Positions 27,093-35,712 of a DNA stretch of 57,730 nucleotides are shown here, one piece after another (the first letter of the stretch is position 1; each line of letters begins with the position of its first letter). Origin of the DNA: Chitinophagaceae bacterium (GTDB taxonomy: Bacteria; Bacteroidota; Bacteroidia; Chitinophagales; Chitinophagaceae); NCBI GenBank assembly GCA_016787065.1, contig JAEUVD010000021.1, forward strand, positions 1 to 57,730, given 5' to 3'. A program made the position numbers and the translations under genes. The notes below the pieces were generated by a model that ran no database searches, had not been told where the DNA came from, and saw only the letters and a program-made list of their open reading frames with translations.

Positions 27093-29963
27093 ATGTTTAG
27101 AATTTTATTAACGGTCATATTTCTCTGCCTATCTTGGAGCACCTGGGCTCAAAAGAATGAAGGCAATCTTAGCTCGGACGACTACTACCGACTAGCTAAA
27201 ATTGAAGCGAATCAACGCCATAATTATTCGAAGGGCGTTTACTATTGTAAGAAAGCGTTGGCTCTTTCTCCCGAATATTTCGACGTACGAGTGCTGTTAG
27301 GAAAATGCTATCTAGAATTAAAAATGTATGATAGCTCACGGTACGAACTTAAAAAGGTGAACGATAAATATCCGCGCAATGTGGATGCCAAACATTATCT
27401 GATCAATGTAGAGTGCTCAACACATCGGCTGTCAAGTGCCATCTGTTACATCAATGAACTACTCGAAATAAAACCATATGATAAAGCCCTTTGGTTGAAG
27501 AAAATCGGAATTTATAATGAAATGGGAAATAAGGTAGAAGTAAAAAAATCGATCACCCGACTCTACAATATTTTTCCGAATGATAGTTCCGTAGCCAGAG
27601 CTTATAGGGGTTACATGGAAGAAGAAGCGAGCTTATATTTCAAAAAAGGTCAATACGAGCGAAGTAAACCTTTATTGCAACAATCACTCGATGATAACCC
27701 GTATAACTTGCAAGCGATACAGAAATTAGTAAATGCTCATTTGAATACCGGAAAGAAATTAGAAGCCCTTAATACTATAGAAATGGGATTGGCTCATTAC
27801 CCTACCGACCCGATTTTAATTCAAAAGAAAATAGGTATCCTGCAAGAGATGGGTAACTACCAAGATGCAATTAGTTTCTGTGAAGCCTTACTAAAAAAAT
27901 ATCCTTCAGCCAATGTTCGAAATACCCTGAATGAATTAAAAATTGAGTCGGCAAGGTATTACAATAATTCCGACCCTTATACCTTATACCAAAAAGTGTA
28001 TGATGCCAATCCGGGTAATGACGAGGCCTTTACATTTTTGTTGAATAACGCATTATCCAAAGGATTTTATACCGATGCCGAAGAATTAATTCAAACAAAA
28101 TTAAAACGTAATTCGGGTGATAAACCAACCCTTATGAAGCAACTCACGTTGTATGAGTTAACGAACCGACAAGAAGATGCTGATCGCCTGGTGCGAAAGC
28201 TTGCGCAAAAATTTTCCGGAGATGCCGAAATACGCGAAAAATATGCCAGCATTTTGTTTCGCGATGCCAAGGGCTTTTTCCAAGATCAATTATACACCCA
28301 AGCGCAACCCTTGTTTGAAAAATTACTTGGCTATGCCGATTACCGTTCTTCCGCGAACGAATACCTGTATGCTATGGATGTTGCTCAAAAAAACTATCCG
28401 CAGGCGCTAACAAAAATTAATAGTTTAATTGCCGCGAATGGGGGAAATGAAGAGTACATTTTTAAGAAGGCTTCCCTCTTAGAAGAAATGGGAAATCTAG
28501 AAGAAGCCCGTGCACTTACATCACAACTTACACAAAAAAATCCTACGAATACCAAGTTCAAGGAATCCTATGTTTCGCAATCAACTCCCTATATTAAACA
28601 ACTCATCGAGAATGAAAAATACGATAGTGCTTTAAACGCCATCGACCGATTACTCGATCATGATCCTTCGAATCAAACGGCCTATACTTATGCGATAAAT
28701 ATAAACGCCCAAACAAAGCAATACGATAAAGGCATTGGATATTGTAATCGTGCTTCTGCTGTTTATCCGGCTAATAAAGAATTCAAACTGAAGAAGGCCG
28801 ATTTGTATTATAGCAAAGGGGATTTGAATAATAGTATCTCCGTTTTGAAGGAATTACATCAGATGTATCCTTACAACGAAAAAATTGAATCTAATCTGGC
28901 GGAACAATATTTTCTGAAAGGAAAGAAAATGGAGAACGACTTCTATTTAGATTCAGCAACATATTATTTCCGAGAAGCGCTTGCGTTAAATCCTGCCGAT
29001 ACGTTTTCTATCTATCGACTTACCAATATCGCCATAGAAAATGAACAATACGATTCGGCATTGGTTTATGCACAACAAGGTTTACAACGCTATCCGGCGA
29101 ATGCGCAATTAATGTATAAAAAGGGCGTTATCTATGAGCAAATGGAGCGCTTCGATTCGGCCTATTATTATGTAAAACTGGCCGATGGTGGTTCAGCTAA
29201 TAGTAGTGATCGCTATGAAAATTACATGAATTATTTGCTTTCAAAAATGTATAAAAACCGTGCGGGGGTTTACTATACTCGTTCTTATTTTGATTCTATT
29301 CAACCTCGTTTGTCGTTAGCAACCTTCGAGTATCAACGTTTACAACCCATCAATACGTATATCTATCGTTTTCATTATGCAGCACGGCCGCTAGGTACAG
29401 GTATTCAACAAGAATTAGAATGGTATCACAAACTCACCAAACAAAAGGCGTACACGCAATTTAATTTTGCATTTTCAAATCGAAAGGTTTTTCCGATAAT
29501 CAAAACAAGCTTGTCGTATTTCAAGTCGATGCGTTATGATTGGGAGGCTGAAGTAGGTGGTCGTTATGTATTACAACAAGATGCCCAAAGTGCATTGGCC
29601 CTTATTGGTGGTATCGCCAAATCGTGGGAGGAAATATGGTTGAATGCTCGTGTGTTTGTTATTTCAGATTTTAGCAAAGTATATCAATCCCTCTTGCTTC
29701 AATCGCGCTATTACTTTAATTACAAAAATGATTATATCACCATGATGGGTTCGTTAGGTACTCCTCCGGAAGATAGAACATTAGATTTTCAGTTGAATTC
29801 CTTCCTAAATTATACTACCCGTATGGTTGGGGCCGGCATAGTACATGTGGTTAAACACCGCAGCACTATTGGCTTACAGGGCAACTGGTATAATTATCAG
29901 ATCAAAGAGAATTATTCGTTTAATCAGTACAATGTATTCATCACCTTACTTACTAAATTCTAA
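27093..29963 (+). CDS. TPR protein with C-terminal YaiO-like outer-membrane beta-barrel (polysaccharide exporter)
   Basis: 956 residues from the ATG at 27093, four bases after the GT2 stop (the frame is open from 27069, but the signal peptide MFRILLTVIFLCLSWSTWAQ starts here). Residues about 30-740 are an array of roughly 18-20 tetratricopeptide-type helical pairs (ALALSPEYFDVRVLLGKCYL, NPADTFSIYRLTNIAIENEQ). The last 220 residues are beta-rich with alternating aromatics (FHYAARPLGTGIQQELEWYH, AYTQFNFAFSNRK) and end in Phe, like outer-membrane barrels of the YaiO family. TPR plus barrel is the layout of polysaccharide exporters such as PgaA, BcsC and AlgK-AlgE. Its place behind the synthase supports a periplasm-spanning exporter. 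Confidence 0.85.
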   Translation: MFRILLTVIFLCLSWSTWAQKNEGNLSSDDYYRLAKIEANQRHNYSKGVYYCKKALALSPEYFDVRVLLGKCYLELKMYDSSRYELKKVNDKYPRNVDAKHYLINVECSTHRLSSAICYINELLEIKPYDKALWLKKIGIYNEMGNKVEVKKSITRLYNIFPNDSSVARAYRGYMEEEASLYFKKGQYERSKPLLQQSLDDNPYNLQAIQKLVNAHLNTGKKLEALNTIEMGLAHYPTDPILIQKKIGILQEMGNYQDAISFCEALLKKYPSANVRNTLNELKIESARYYNNSDPYTLYQKVYDANPGNDEAFTFLLNNALSKGFYTDAEELIQTKLKRNSGDKPTLMKQLTLYELTNRQEDADRLVRKLAQKFSGDAEIREKYASILFRDAKGFFQDQLYTQAQPLFEKLLGYADYRSSANEYLYAMDVAQKNYPQALTKINSLIAANGGNEEYIFKKASLLEEMGNLEEARALTSQLTQKNPTNTKFKESYVSQSTPYIKQLIENEKYDSALNAIDRLLDHDPSNQTAYTYAININAQTKQYDKGIGYCNRASAVYPANKEFKLKKADLYYSKGDLNNSISVLKELHQMYPYNEKIESNLAEQYFLKGKKMENDFYLDSATYYFREALALNPADTFSIYRLTNIAIENEQYDSALVYAQQGLQRYPANAQLMYKKGVIYEQMERFDSAYYYVKLADGGSANSSDRYENYMNYLLSKMYKNRAGVYYTRSYFDSIQPRLSLATFEYQRLQPINTYIYRFHYAARPLGTGIQQELEWYHKLTKQKAYTQFNFAFSNRKVFPIIKTSLSYFKSMRYDWEAEVGGRYVLQQDAQSALALIGGIAKSWEEIWLNARVFVISDFSKVYQSLLLQSRYYFNYKNDYITMMGSLGTPPEDRTLDFQLNSFLNYTTRMVGAGIVHVVKHRSTIGLQGNWYNYQIKENYSFNQYNVFITLLTKF

Positions 29964-29978
29964 GACAAGGTTAACATA

Positions 29979-32213
29979 GTGAAGAGGAAAAACCATTACG
30001 CCATTTTATATTTTGTTCTTCTCGAAGTACTGTGCACACTGTCATGCGGTGCGAAACGCGATACCTTGTTGTGGTATAAAAAGGGTACAACCTTACCATG
30101 TATCATCATACCCCATAACCCGAAAGGGAATGAGGAAAAGGCGGCAAAACTTTTTCAGGAGTTATTTCATCGTATGACCGGCGCGCGATTAGCGATCAAG
30201 AAAGAAACGACCTTAATGCCTGCGGATACCACATTGCAAATTTTTATTGGAAATACAGTAAGGGTAAAACAATATCTGCTCAACGAGCATAGCACGCTAA
30301 AATCGAATGAGCTTTACACTTCGTTTCAGCGAAACAACTTAGTATTTTATGCACCTGAAAATGTTCACCTGCTCTATGGTGTTTGTCGTTTTTTCGAACA
30401 ACAATTTGGCGCTTCTTATATAGATGGCGAGGAGTTAAACGTACCACAGCAACAAGAAGCCAGGTTAAAAGAATTTACAGAGGTACTCGCTCCCACCTTC
30501 GCTTATCGCCAAGCTTATTTCCCCGCTTCGCGTGATTATAATTACATGAATTTTCATGGGCTTCAACAATTTGAAGAAATATGGTCGGTATGGGGACATA
30601 AGCTCGATAAAATATTAGCTGCAGATCCAAAAAATGGAGGCACCTCAGAACAACTTTTTGCGCTCAGGAATGCTAAACGAAACCATCTTCAATATTGTTT
30701 TAGTAGTGAAGCTCTTTATCAATCCTTATCTCGTGGTATTGAGATTTTATATGCTCGAAACGAAGATCTCACACACTTTAATATCGCTCCTAATGATAAT
30801 GGAATTGTTTGTGGCTGTGAGCAGTGTATTTCTCAGAATCAGGGCACACAACATGCAAGTAATTCGGTAGCACGGTTATTAAACCGACTAGCTAAACGCT
30901 TCCCGAATCTCACATTTACCACGCTGGCATACTATACCACATTGCATCCAACATCTGTTCCATTGGCTAATAACGTGGTTGTTATGTTAAGCACAATCGA
31001 TGAGGCTAAAGGTGTTCCGCTGAGTGCATCAACTGGTTTTACGAATACATTGAAGGCTTGGAATGCCGTTTGTAAACGTATTTACATCTGGGATTATTGC
31101 GTTCAATATACCAACTTCAACGACCCATTTCCAAATCTGCCTGTGCTTCAACAAGATCTTCAATACTTTAAGAAAATGAAGGTGCAAGGTGTTTTTGAAC
31201 ATGGAAGTGAAGACTACTATTCGTTATTTGGTGATTTGAAATCATATGTTTTAGCGAAGTGGTTTTGGAATCCAGATTTGAATTATGATTCCTTAAAGAA
31301 AACCTTTTTTCAGCAGGCTTATCCGAAATGCGGTGCAGAGCTTCTAGAATTTTTAACTAAAGTGGAAGCGAAACAGTCGGGAAAAATCAAATTAGATATT
31401 TACGGAAACATGAGACATAGCTTGGCCTATCTCTCCATGGAAGAGATACAACATCTACTTGCGCTACTTCATGAGAAGCAAGAACTTGCAACCGGTTGGG
31501 AAAAGGTAAAATTGAAACATATTCGGGCATCCTTGTTATATGATTTATTAGAATTGAAACGCATGCAAGGTTATGCTACCAACGGCTGTTTCAAACATCT
31601 TGGTCGGGAAGTTCTGATGGAAGAAACACTGGCACCTTGGCTGCAAGAGTTAGCAACTACTAATCGGGTTTATACCGAAACCAAGGAAACATTTGCGAAG
31701 TATGTTGAGTATTGGAGAAGTTATATAGAACCAGTTAGTGGACTAAACATCGCCGCAACAAAGGAAATTCGAATAAATAAACCCGACGACAATCATACCG
31801 GAACCACTCCCGAAAAGGCGCTTACAGATGGTGTTTTTGGCTTTCACGATTACGCCGCCGGTTATGTAGTGTACGATAACAGGCCTTTAGAGATAGAATT
31901 ACCTTCTAAAGATTTCAAAGAAGGCAAGCTCCTGAAGTTGAACTTCCTTCAAAGTCCTCGGCATCATTTATTTTTCCCGAGCTCTTTTTATTGCATAGCC
32001 ATCCTCGAAGATGGTACCGAGATAGAATTGATAGCTAGAGGGATAAATCAGCCCGACACTGAGTTTACAGGTAAATATGAGTTAGAAATTCCTCTTGAAT
32101 TTAAGAATTATAAGGCCTTGAAAGTTGTTTTGATGCCTGCCACAAGGGATATTATCACGGACGGAAGTAATAAAAATCCTGGGATAGCCTGTGATGAACT
32201 GATAATTCTATAA
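29979..32213 (+). CDS. DUF4838-domain lipoprotein, glycoside-hydrolase-like
   Basis: 744 residues with a lipoprotein signal (LLEVLCTLSCGAK). The start is GTG at 29979; an in-frame stop at 29961-29963 leaves no upstream ATG. The N-terminal part resembles the alpha/beta domain that precedes GH20/GH67-type barrels (FQELFHRMTGARLAI, IFIGNTVRV). The central DUF4838 barrel has FRQ-type and THFNIAPNDNGIVCGCEQC motifs (about residue 262-281; three Cys). The C-terminal 140 residues or so look like a discoidin/CBM32-type sandwich (ALTDGVFGFHDYAAGYVVYD). It follows the exporter by 15 bases, so I infer that it trims or modifies the exported polymer at the outer membrane or in the periplasm, the job of PgaB or BcsZ in other systems. 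Not proven to be catalytic. Confidence 0.78.
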   Translation: MKRKNHYAILYFVLLEVLCTLSCGAKRDTLLWYKKGTTLPCIIIPHNPKGNEEKAAKLFQELFHRMTGARLAIKKETTLMPADTTLQIFIGNTVRVKQYLLNEHSTLKSNELYTSFQRNNLVFYAPENVHLLYGVCRFFEQQFGASYIDGEELNVPQQQEARLKEFTEVLAPTFAYRQAYFPASRDYNYMNFHGLQQFEEIWSVWGHKLDKILAADPKNGGTSEQLFALRNAKRNHLQYCFSSEALYQSLSRGIEILYARNEDLTHFNIAPNDNGIVCGCEQCISQNQGTQHASNSVARLLNRLAKRFPNLTFTTLAYYTTLHPTSVPLANNVVVMLSTIDEAKGVPLSASTGFTNTLKAWNAVCKRIYIWDYCVQYTNFNDPFPNLPVLQQDLQYFKKMKVQGVFEHGSEDYYSLFGDLKSYVLAKWFWNPDLNYDSLKKTFFQQAYPKCGAELLEFLTKVEAKQSGKIKLDIYGNMRHSLAYLSMEEIQHLLALLHEKQELATGWEKVKLKHIRASLLYDLLELKRMQGYATNGCFKHLGREVLMEETLAPWLQELATTNRVYTETKETFAKYVEYWRSYIEPVSGLNIAATKEIRINKPDDNHTGTTPEKALTDGVFGFHDYAAGYVVYDNRPLEIELPSKDFKEGKLLKLNFLQSPRHHLFFPSSFYCIAILEDGTEIELIARGINQPDTEFTGKYELEIPLEFKNYKALKVVLMPATRDIITDGSNKNPGIACDELIIL

Positions 32214-32225
32214 TATTGCATCTGG

Positions 32226-32768
32226 ATGAAAACCGCGTTTCCATATTTGATAATTTTATTTGTAATCATCTTATCTTCATGTACTTGGAAGAGTGATTCG
32301 GATAATTTGAAGCAAACAACGGTTTCATTTAAAGACTCTTCTCGGCATTATTATCCCATCCCCCAGGGGAAAGATTTGAACGTGACATTCTTCTTTACCA
32401 ATACCGGTGAACATCCGTTGATGATTTCCGAGGTTCAATCGAGTTGTGGTTGCGCTAAAGTGAAATACACCGATCGCCCTTTAGAACCCGGTACAGAAGG
32501 AAATATTGAAGTGGCTTATGACAGTTACAAGAATATCGGGTATAGTCAGGTTTTTATAACCGTGATAATGAATACGGCACCGGTTAAAATGCACACCTTG
32601 ATTTTCGATGTGAATATTGTTCCGGAAGAGTACACCATGACGGATTATGAGAAAACCTATAAACGGCAAAAAGACATGACACCGCTCGATGAATTAAATA
32701 AATTGGTTGAAGGCGACGAAACGGAGAAGGGCTATTTTATTGATAGTACCGAGGCGTTTAAGTACTAA
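32226..32768 (+). CDS. DUF1573-domain lipoprotein
   Basis: 180 residues with a lipoprotein signal (IILFVIILSSCTWKSD). One DUF1573 domain, an Ig-like sandwich: LNVTFFFTNTGEHPLMIS, VQSSCGCAKVKYTDRPLEPG and GNIEVAYDSYKNIGYSQVFI, including the CGC motif usual in this family. A charged helical tail follows (KTYKRQKDMTPLDELNKLVE). Its function is unknown. It lies 12 bases behind the DUF4838 gene and may be the last gene of the exopolysaccharide cluster, although DUF1573 lipoproteins also occur widely on their own in Bacteroidota. Confidence 0.82.
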   Translation: MKTAFPYLIILFVIILSSCTWKSDSDNLKQTTVSFKDSSRHYYPIPQGKDLNVTFFFTNTGEHPLMISEVQSSCGCAKVKYTDRPLEPGTEGNIEVAYDSYKNIGYSQVFITVIMNTAPVKMHTLIFDVNIVPEEYTMTDYEKTYKRQKDMTPLDELNKLVEGDETEKGYFIDSTEAFKY

Positions 32769-32844
32769 TAGAAGAGGCTTTTAAGAACGATTAATTATTA
32801 TTTTTATAACATGTTCTTTACTGTGTTCCGCGTTTAACATTCCT

Positions 32845-32852
32845 TATATTTG
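32845..32852 (+). promoter_or_regulatory. Probable -7 element (TATATTTG) of the bamD operon
   Basis: An exact TAnnTTTG match ending 11 bases before the bamD ATG, so the leader would be only a few bases long. No clear -33 TTTG was found. Confidence 0.4.
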
Positions 32853-32863
32853 CTCCCCCTGTA

Positions 32864-33667
32864 ATGAAACAATTATTTTATTCCCTTTTAATGCTATGTT
32901 TTTTTCTGGTTTCTTGTCAGAGTAAATTCGAGAAACTTCAGAAGAGTAAAGACTATGCTATGAAACTGCAAAAGGCTGATGAATACTACGATCAGCGTAA
33001 GTATTCCAAAGCCAATACCTTGTATGAAGAGCTATTAACGGTTTATAAGGGCACTAAAAATTTTGAGAATATTTATTACCGTTATGCCAACACATTTTAT
33101 TTCAACAATAACTATCTAGCGGCTTCTTATCACTTTAAAAATTTTGCTGACCTTTTTCCGAAATCAGCCAAAGCCGAAGAGTGCGAGTATCTGAATGCAC
33201 TGTGTTTGTATAAGTTGTCACCCGATTATACCCTCGATCAGAGCAATACCATTAAATCGATCGGTGAAATGCAGGCGTTTGTAAATACTCATCCCGAATC
33301 GAAGCATGCACGCGAAGCCAATCGAAGTATTGATGAATCGCGGGAGAAGCTTGAAATGAAAGACGTTTACGGTGCGGAACTCTATTTTAAAATTACAGAA
33401 TACCGTGCGGCGGGCGTTGCTTTTGAACAGATTTTGAGAAAATACCCGGATTCTAAAAGTGCCGACTACTATGCGAGCATGGTTATTCGATCGAATTACG
33501 AATATGCCTTGAATAGTGTAACCGAAAAGCAGGCGGAACGGTTCAGTCGGGTTATTGCAGACTATAGTGATTTTGTAAAAAAATACGGAAATAGTAAGTA
33601 TAAAGCGGATATGGATAGGATAAAAACCCTATCTTCGCAATCCTTAAAAAAAATCGAGAAGCTATGA
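32864..33667 (+). CDS. bamD: Outer-membrane assembly lipoprotein BamD
   Basis: A 267-residue lipoprotein (signal MKQLFYSLLMLCFFLVSCQS) of the BAM complex that inserts beta-barrels into the outer membrane. TPR-like helical pairs run from residue 30 on (KADEYYDQRKYSKANTLYEE, ASYHFKNFADLFPKSAKAEE, AFEQILRKYPDSKSADYYAS). Length and pattern fit Bacteroidota BamD. It heads an operon with rpoZ (four-base ATGA overlap), a hotdog-like gene, coaBC, a DUF4835 gene and a DUF4296 gene, the bamD-rpoZ-coaBC-DUF4835 order seen across the phylum. Confidence 0.93.
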   Translation: MKQLFYSLLMLCFFLVSCQSKFEKLQKSKDYAMKLQKADEYYDQRKYSKANTLYEELLTVYKGTKNFENIYYRYANTFYFNNNYLAASYHFKNFADLFPKSAKAEECEYLNALCLYKLSPDYTLDQSNTIKSIGEMQAFVNTHPESKHAREANRSIDESREKLEMKDVYGAELYFKITEYRAAGVAFEQILRKYPDSKSADYYASMVIRSNYEYALNSVTEKQAERFSRVIADYSDFVKKYGNSKYKADMDRIKTLSSQSLKKIEKL

Positions 33668-33996
33668 CCAATGTAAAAAAGCTGTTGATCAATACTACAA
33701 ACCCTGCTATTGAAGCAAGAGATTTACAGAGTTTGCAGGATAAAACCGGCAATATTTACCAATCCATTGCTATTGTAGCGAAGCGTGCAAACCAGATTAA
33801 TTCTAAGATTAAAGATGAACTTCATCGTAAATTGGAGGAATTCGGAAGTTTGAATGATAACCTGGAAGAAATAAGTGAAAATAAAGAACAAATTGAAATT
33901 TCTCGTTTCTATGAACGTATGGCCAATCCTGCGATTCAGGCTACTCACGAGCTTTTGAATGAGAAGATTTATTTCAAGCAAAAAGACGAACAATAG
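33664..33996 (+). CDS. rpoZ: RNA polymerase omega subunit, Bacteroidota type
   Basis: 110 residues with the pattern of the phylum's omega: LQSLQDKTGNIYQSIAIVAK followed by RANQINSKIKDELHRKLEEF, then an acidic stretch and FYERMANPAIQATHELLN. It supports RNA polymerase assembly. The ATG overlaps the bamD stop (ATGA), so translation is probably coupled. Its place between bamD and coaBC is the expected one in Bacteroidota. Confidence 0.92.
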   Translation: MTNVKKLLINTTNPAIEARDLQSLQDKTGNIYQSIAIVAKRANQINSKIKDELHRKLEEFGSLNDNLEEISENKEQIEISRFYERMANPAIQATHELLNEKIYFKQKDEQ

Positions 33997-34045
33997 TTCG
34001 CAATTCACCCCTCATTTTAAATTTTAAAACCTACTACTACTTACG

Positions 34046-34480
34046 TTGCAAACGGCTAAGATATTTTCTCAGCCCATCACGAACATATTAGGTGTTCAGT
34101 TGTCAGACAACCCGAATTATCTGTTAAGGCTACCGTTTCGGGAATTACTTACGAATCATGTATCCGTAATGCATGCAGCTGTTATCTACAGCTTCGCAGA
34201 GCTTTCGAATGGGTTCTGTTTAAATTTCAATTTTCCACAATATGCAGAAAATACGGTCCCGTTGCTTCGTAAATCAAGCGCTAAATACCGTAAAGTGGTA
34301 ACAACGGATATTTATTCCCGTGCCGAAATTTTGAATGAGTCGGTAGAAATACTCTGTGAACGTTTAGAACGAAAAGGAAAAATTCAACTTCAAATTGAAG
34401 TTAAATTATACGACCAGGAAGAGGATGAGGTATTTAGAGGCCTCTTCGACTGGTTTGTAACGTTGAATAAAGACCGCTAA
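34046..34480 (+). CDS. Small hotdog-fold (PaaI/DUF4442-like) protein, possible thioesterase
   Basis: 144 residues. The block NHVSVMHAAVIYSFAELSNG looks like the central hotdog helix of PaaI/DUF4442-type proteins (HG..IATLADT..G), followed by long strands (KYRKVVTTDIYSRAEIL, KGKIQLQIEVKLYDQEEDEV) as in that fold. The usual catalytic Asp is not obvious, so activity is unsure. The start is TTG at 34046: an in-frame stop lies seven codons upstream and no ATG precedes the conserved part. It sits between rpoZ and coaBC, which are normally adjacent in this phylum, so it looks like an insertion into the operon. Confidence 0.55.
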   Translation: MQTAKIFSQPITNILGVQLSDNPNYLLRLPFRELLTNHVSVMHAAVIYSFAELSNGFCLNFNFPQYAENTVPLLRKSSAKYRKVVTTDIYSRAEILNESVEILCERLERKGKIQLQIEVKLYDQEEDEVFRGLFDWFVTLNKDR

Positions 34481-34521
34481 GCTATTCTTAAACAGAAATA
34501 TTATCAGCATCTTTGTTGTTT

Positions 34522-35712
34522 ATGAAAGGAAAGAAAATTCTGATTGGAGTATGCGGAAGTATAGCAGCGTATAAAATTCCTGAATTGGTTCGGTTATTTA
34601 TTAAAGCCGATGCCGAAGTTAAAGTGGTGCTTACCCCAGCGGCAACTCAATTTGTTTCTCCATTGGTGTTGGCAACGCTTTCCAAACATAATGTTGGCGT
34701 TGAACTCAGTTCCAATCACGAATGGGCTAATCATGTGATGTTGGGAAGATGGGCCGATATTATGCTTGTTGCACCAGCATCGGTAAACACAATAGCAAAA
34801 ATGGCAACCGGCTTATGCGATAACCTCTTACTCTCGGTTTACCTTTCCGCAACATGCCCTATCATGGTTGCTCCGGCAATGGATGAGGATATGTTTAACC
34901 ATCCATCGTTCAAACAGAATCTTGCAACACTCCAATCATACGGCAATGTGATTGTTGATTCCGAACATGGCGAACTCGCTAGTGGCTTAATTGGTTACGG
35001 TCGAATGGCTGAACCGATTACCTTGTTTCAGCATGTCGCCCATTTTCTAGAAGCGAAAAAAAAACTCAAGGGTAAAAAGGCTTTAGTAACTGCCGGGCCA
35101 ACGTATGAAAATTTAGATCCGGTGCGTTTTATTGGTAATTACAGTAGCGGTAAAATGGGTATAGCTATTGCTGAAAAACTTGCCGATGAAGGGTGTGAAG
35201 TAACCTTGGTATTAGGGCCTTCTTCATTAAAAACAAATCACCCCCTCGTTACAACCATTGCCGTGCGTAGTGCAGCCGATATGTATGAAGCTTGTATGGC
35301 CCACTTCGAGCGTTGCGATATAGCCGTAATGAGCGCGGCGGTGGCCGATTATACGCCAGCCTCTGTTGCCGACGAAAAAATAAAAAAGAAAGATGGCGAA
35401 CTGCAACTTACCTTAACGAAAACAAAAGATATTTTAAAGCAATTAGGCACAATAAAAAAGGAACATCAACGGTTAATTGGGTTCGCCTTGGAAACTTCTA
35501 ATGAGCGATCTTATGCACTAAATAAATTAACAGAGAAAAATGCCGACATGATTGTAATGAATTCATTGAAGGAAGAAGGTGCCGGATTTGCACATGACAC
35601 CAATAAAGTAACTATTTTTGGAAAAAACGGAACAGAATACGCTTCAACCTTAAAATCGAAAGCAGCTATAGCCGGAGATATTGTTCAAAAAATTATTGAG
35701 AGTCTGTCATGA
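34522..35712 (+). CDS. coaBC: Bifunctional phosphopantothenoylcysteine decarboxylase/phosphopantothenate-cysteine ligase
   Basis: 396 residues making 4'-phosphopantetheine for coenzyme A in the cytosol. The N-terminal CoaC flavoprotein domain has ILIGVCGSIAAYKIPEL, active-site His in SSNHEWANHVMLGRWAD, MVAPAMDEDMFNHP and a flexible-flap Cys (SATCP). The CoaB domain from about residue 185 has KALVTAGPTYENLDPVRFIG followed by NYSSGKMGIAIAEKL, MSAAVADYTP and the KKKDGELQLTLTKTKDIL block. I start at the ATG at 34522 (MKGKKILIG) rather than at the upstream TTGs. The last bases overlap the DUF4835 start (ATGA). Confidence 0.95.
   Translation: MKGKKILIGVCGSIAAYKIPELVRLFIKADAEVKVVLTPAATQFVSPLVLATLSKHNVGVELSSNHEWANHVMLGRWADIMLVAPASVNTIAKMATGLCDNLLLSVYLSATCPIMVAPAMDEDMFNHPSFKQNLATLQSYGNVIVDSEHGELASGLIGYGRMAEPITLFQHVAHFLEAKKKLKGKKALVTAGPTYENLDPVRFIGNYSSGKMGIAIAEKLADEGCEVTLVLGPSSLKTNHPLVTTIAVRSAADMYEACMAHFERCDIAVMSAAVADYTPASVADEKIKKKDGELQLTLTKTKDILKQLGTIKKEHQRLIGFALETSNERSYALNKLTEKNADMIVMNSLKEEGAGFAHDTNKVTIFGKNGTEYASTLKSKAAIAGDIVQKIIESLS

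Noticed and set aside
24020..32768. Cellulose synthase (bcs) operon
   Set aside because: There is no PilZ domain on the synthase, no BcsB-like or BcsZ-like gene, and the exporter barrel is of YaiO rather than BcsC type, so the polymer cannot be named.
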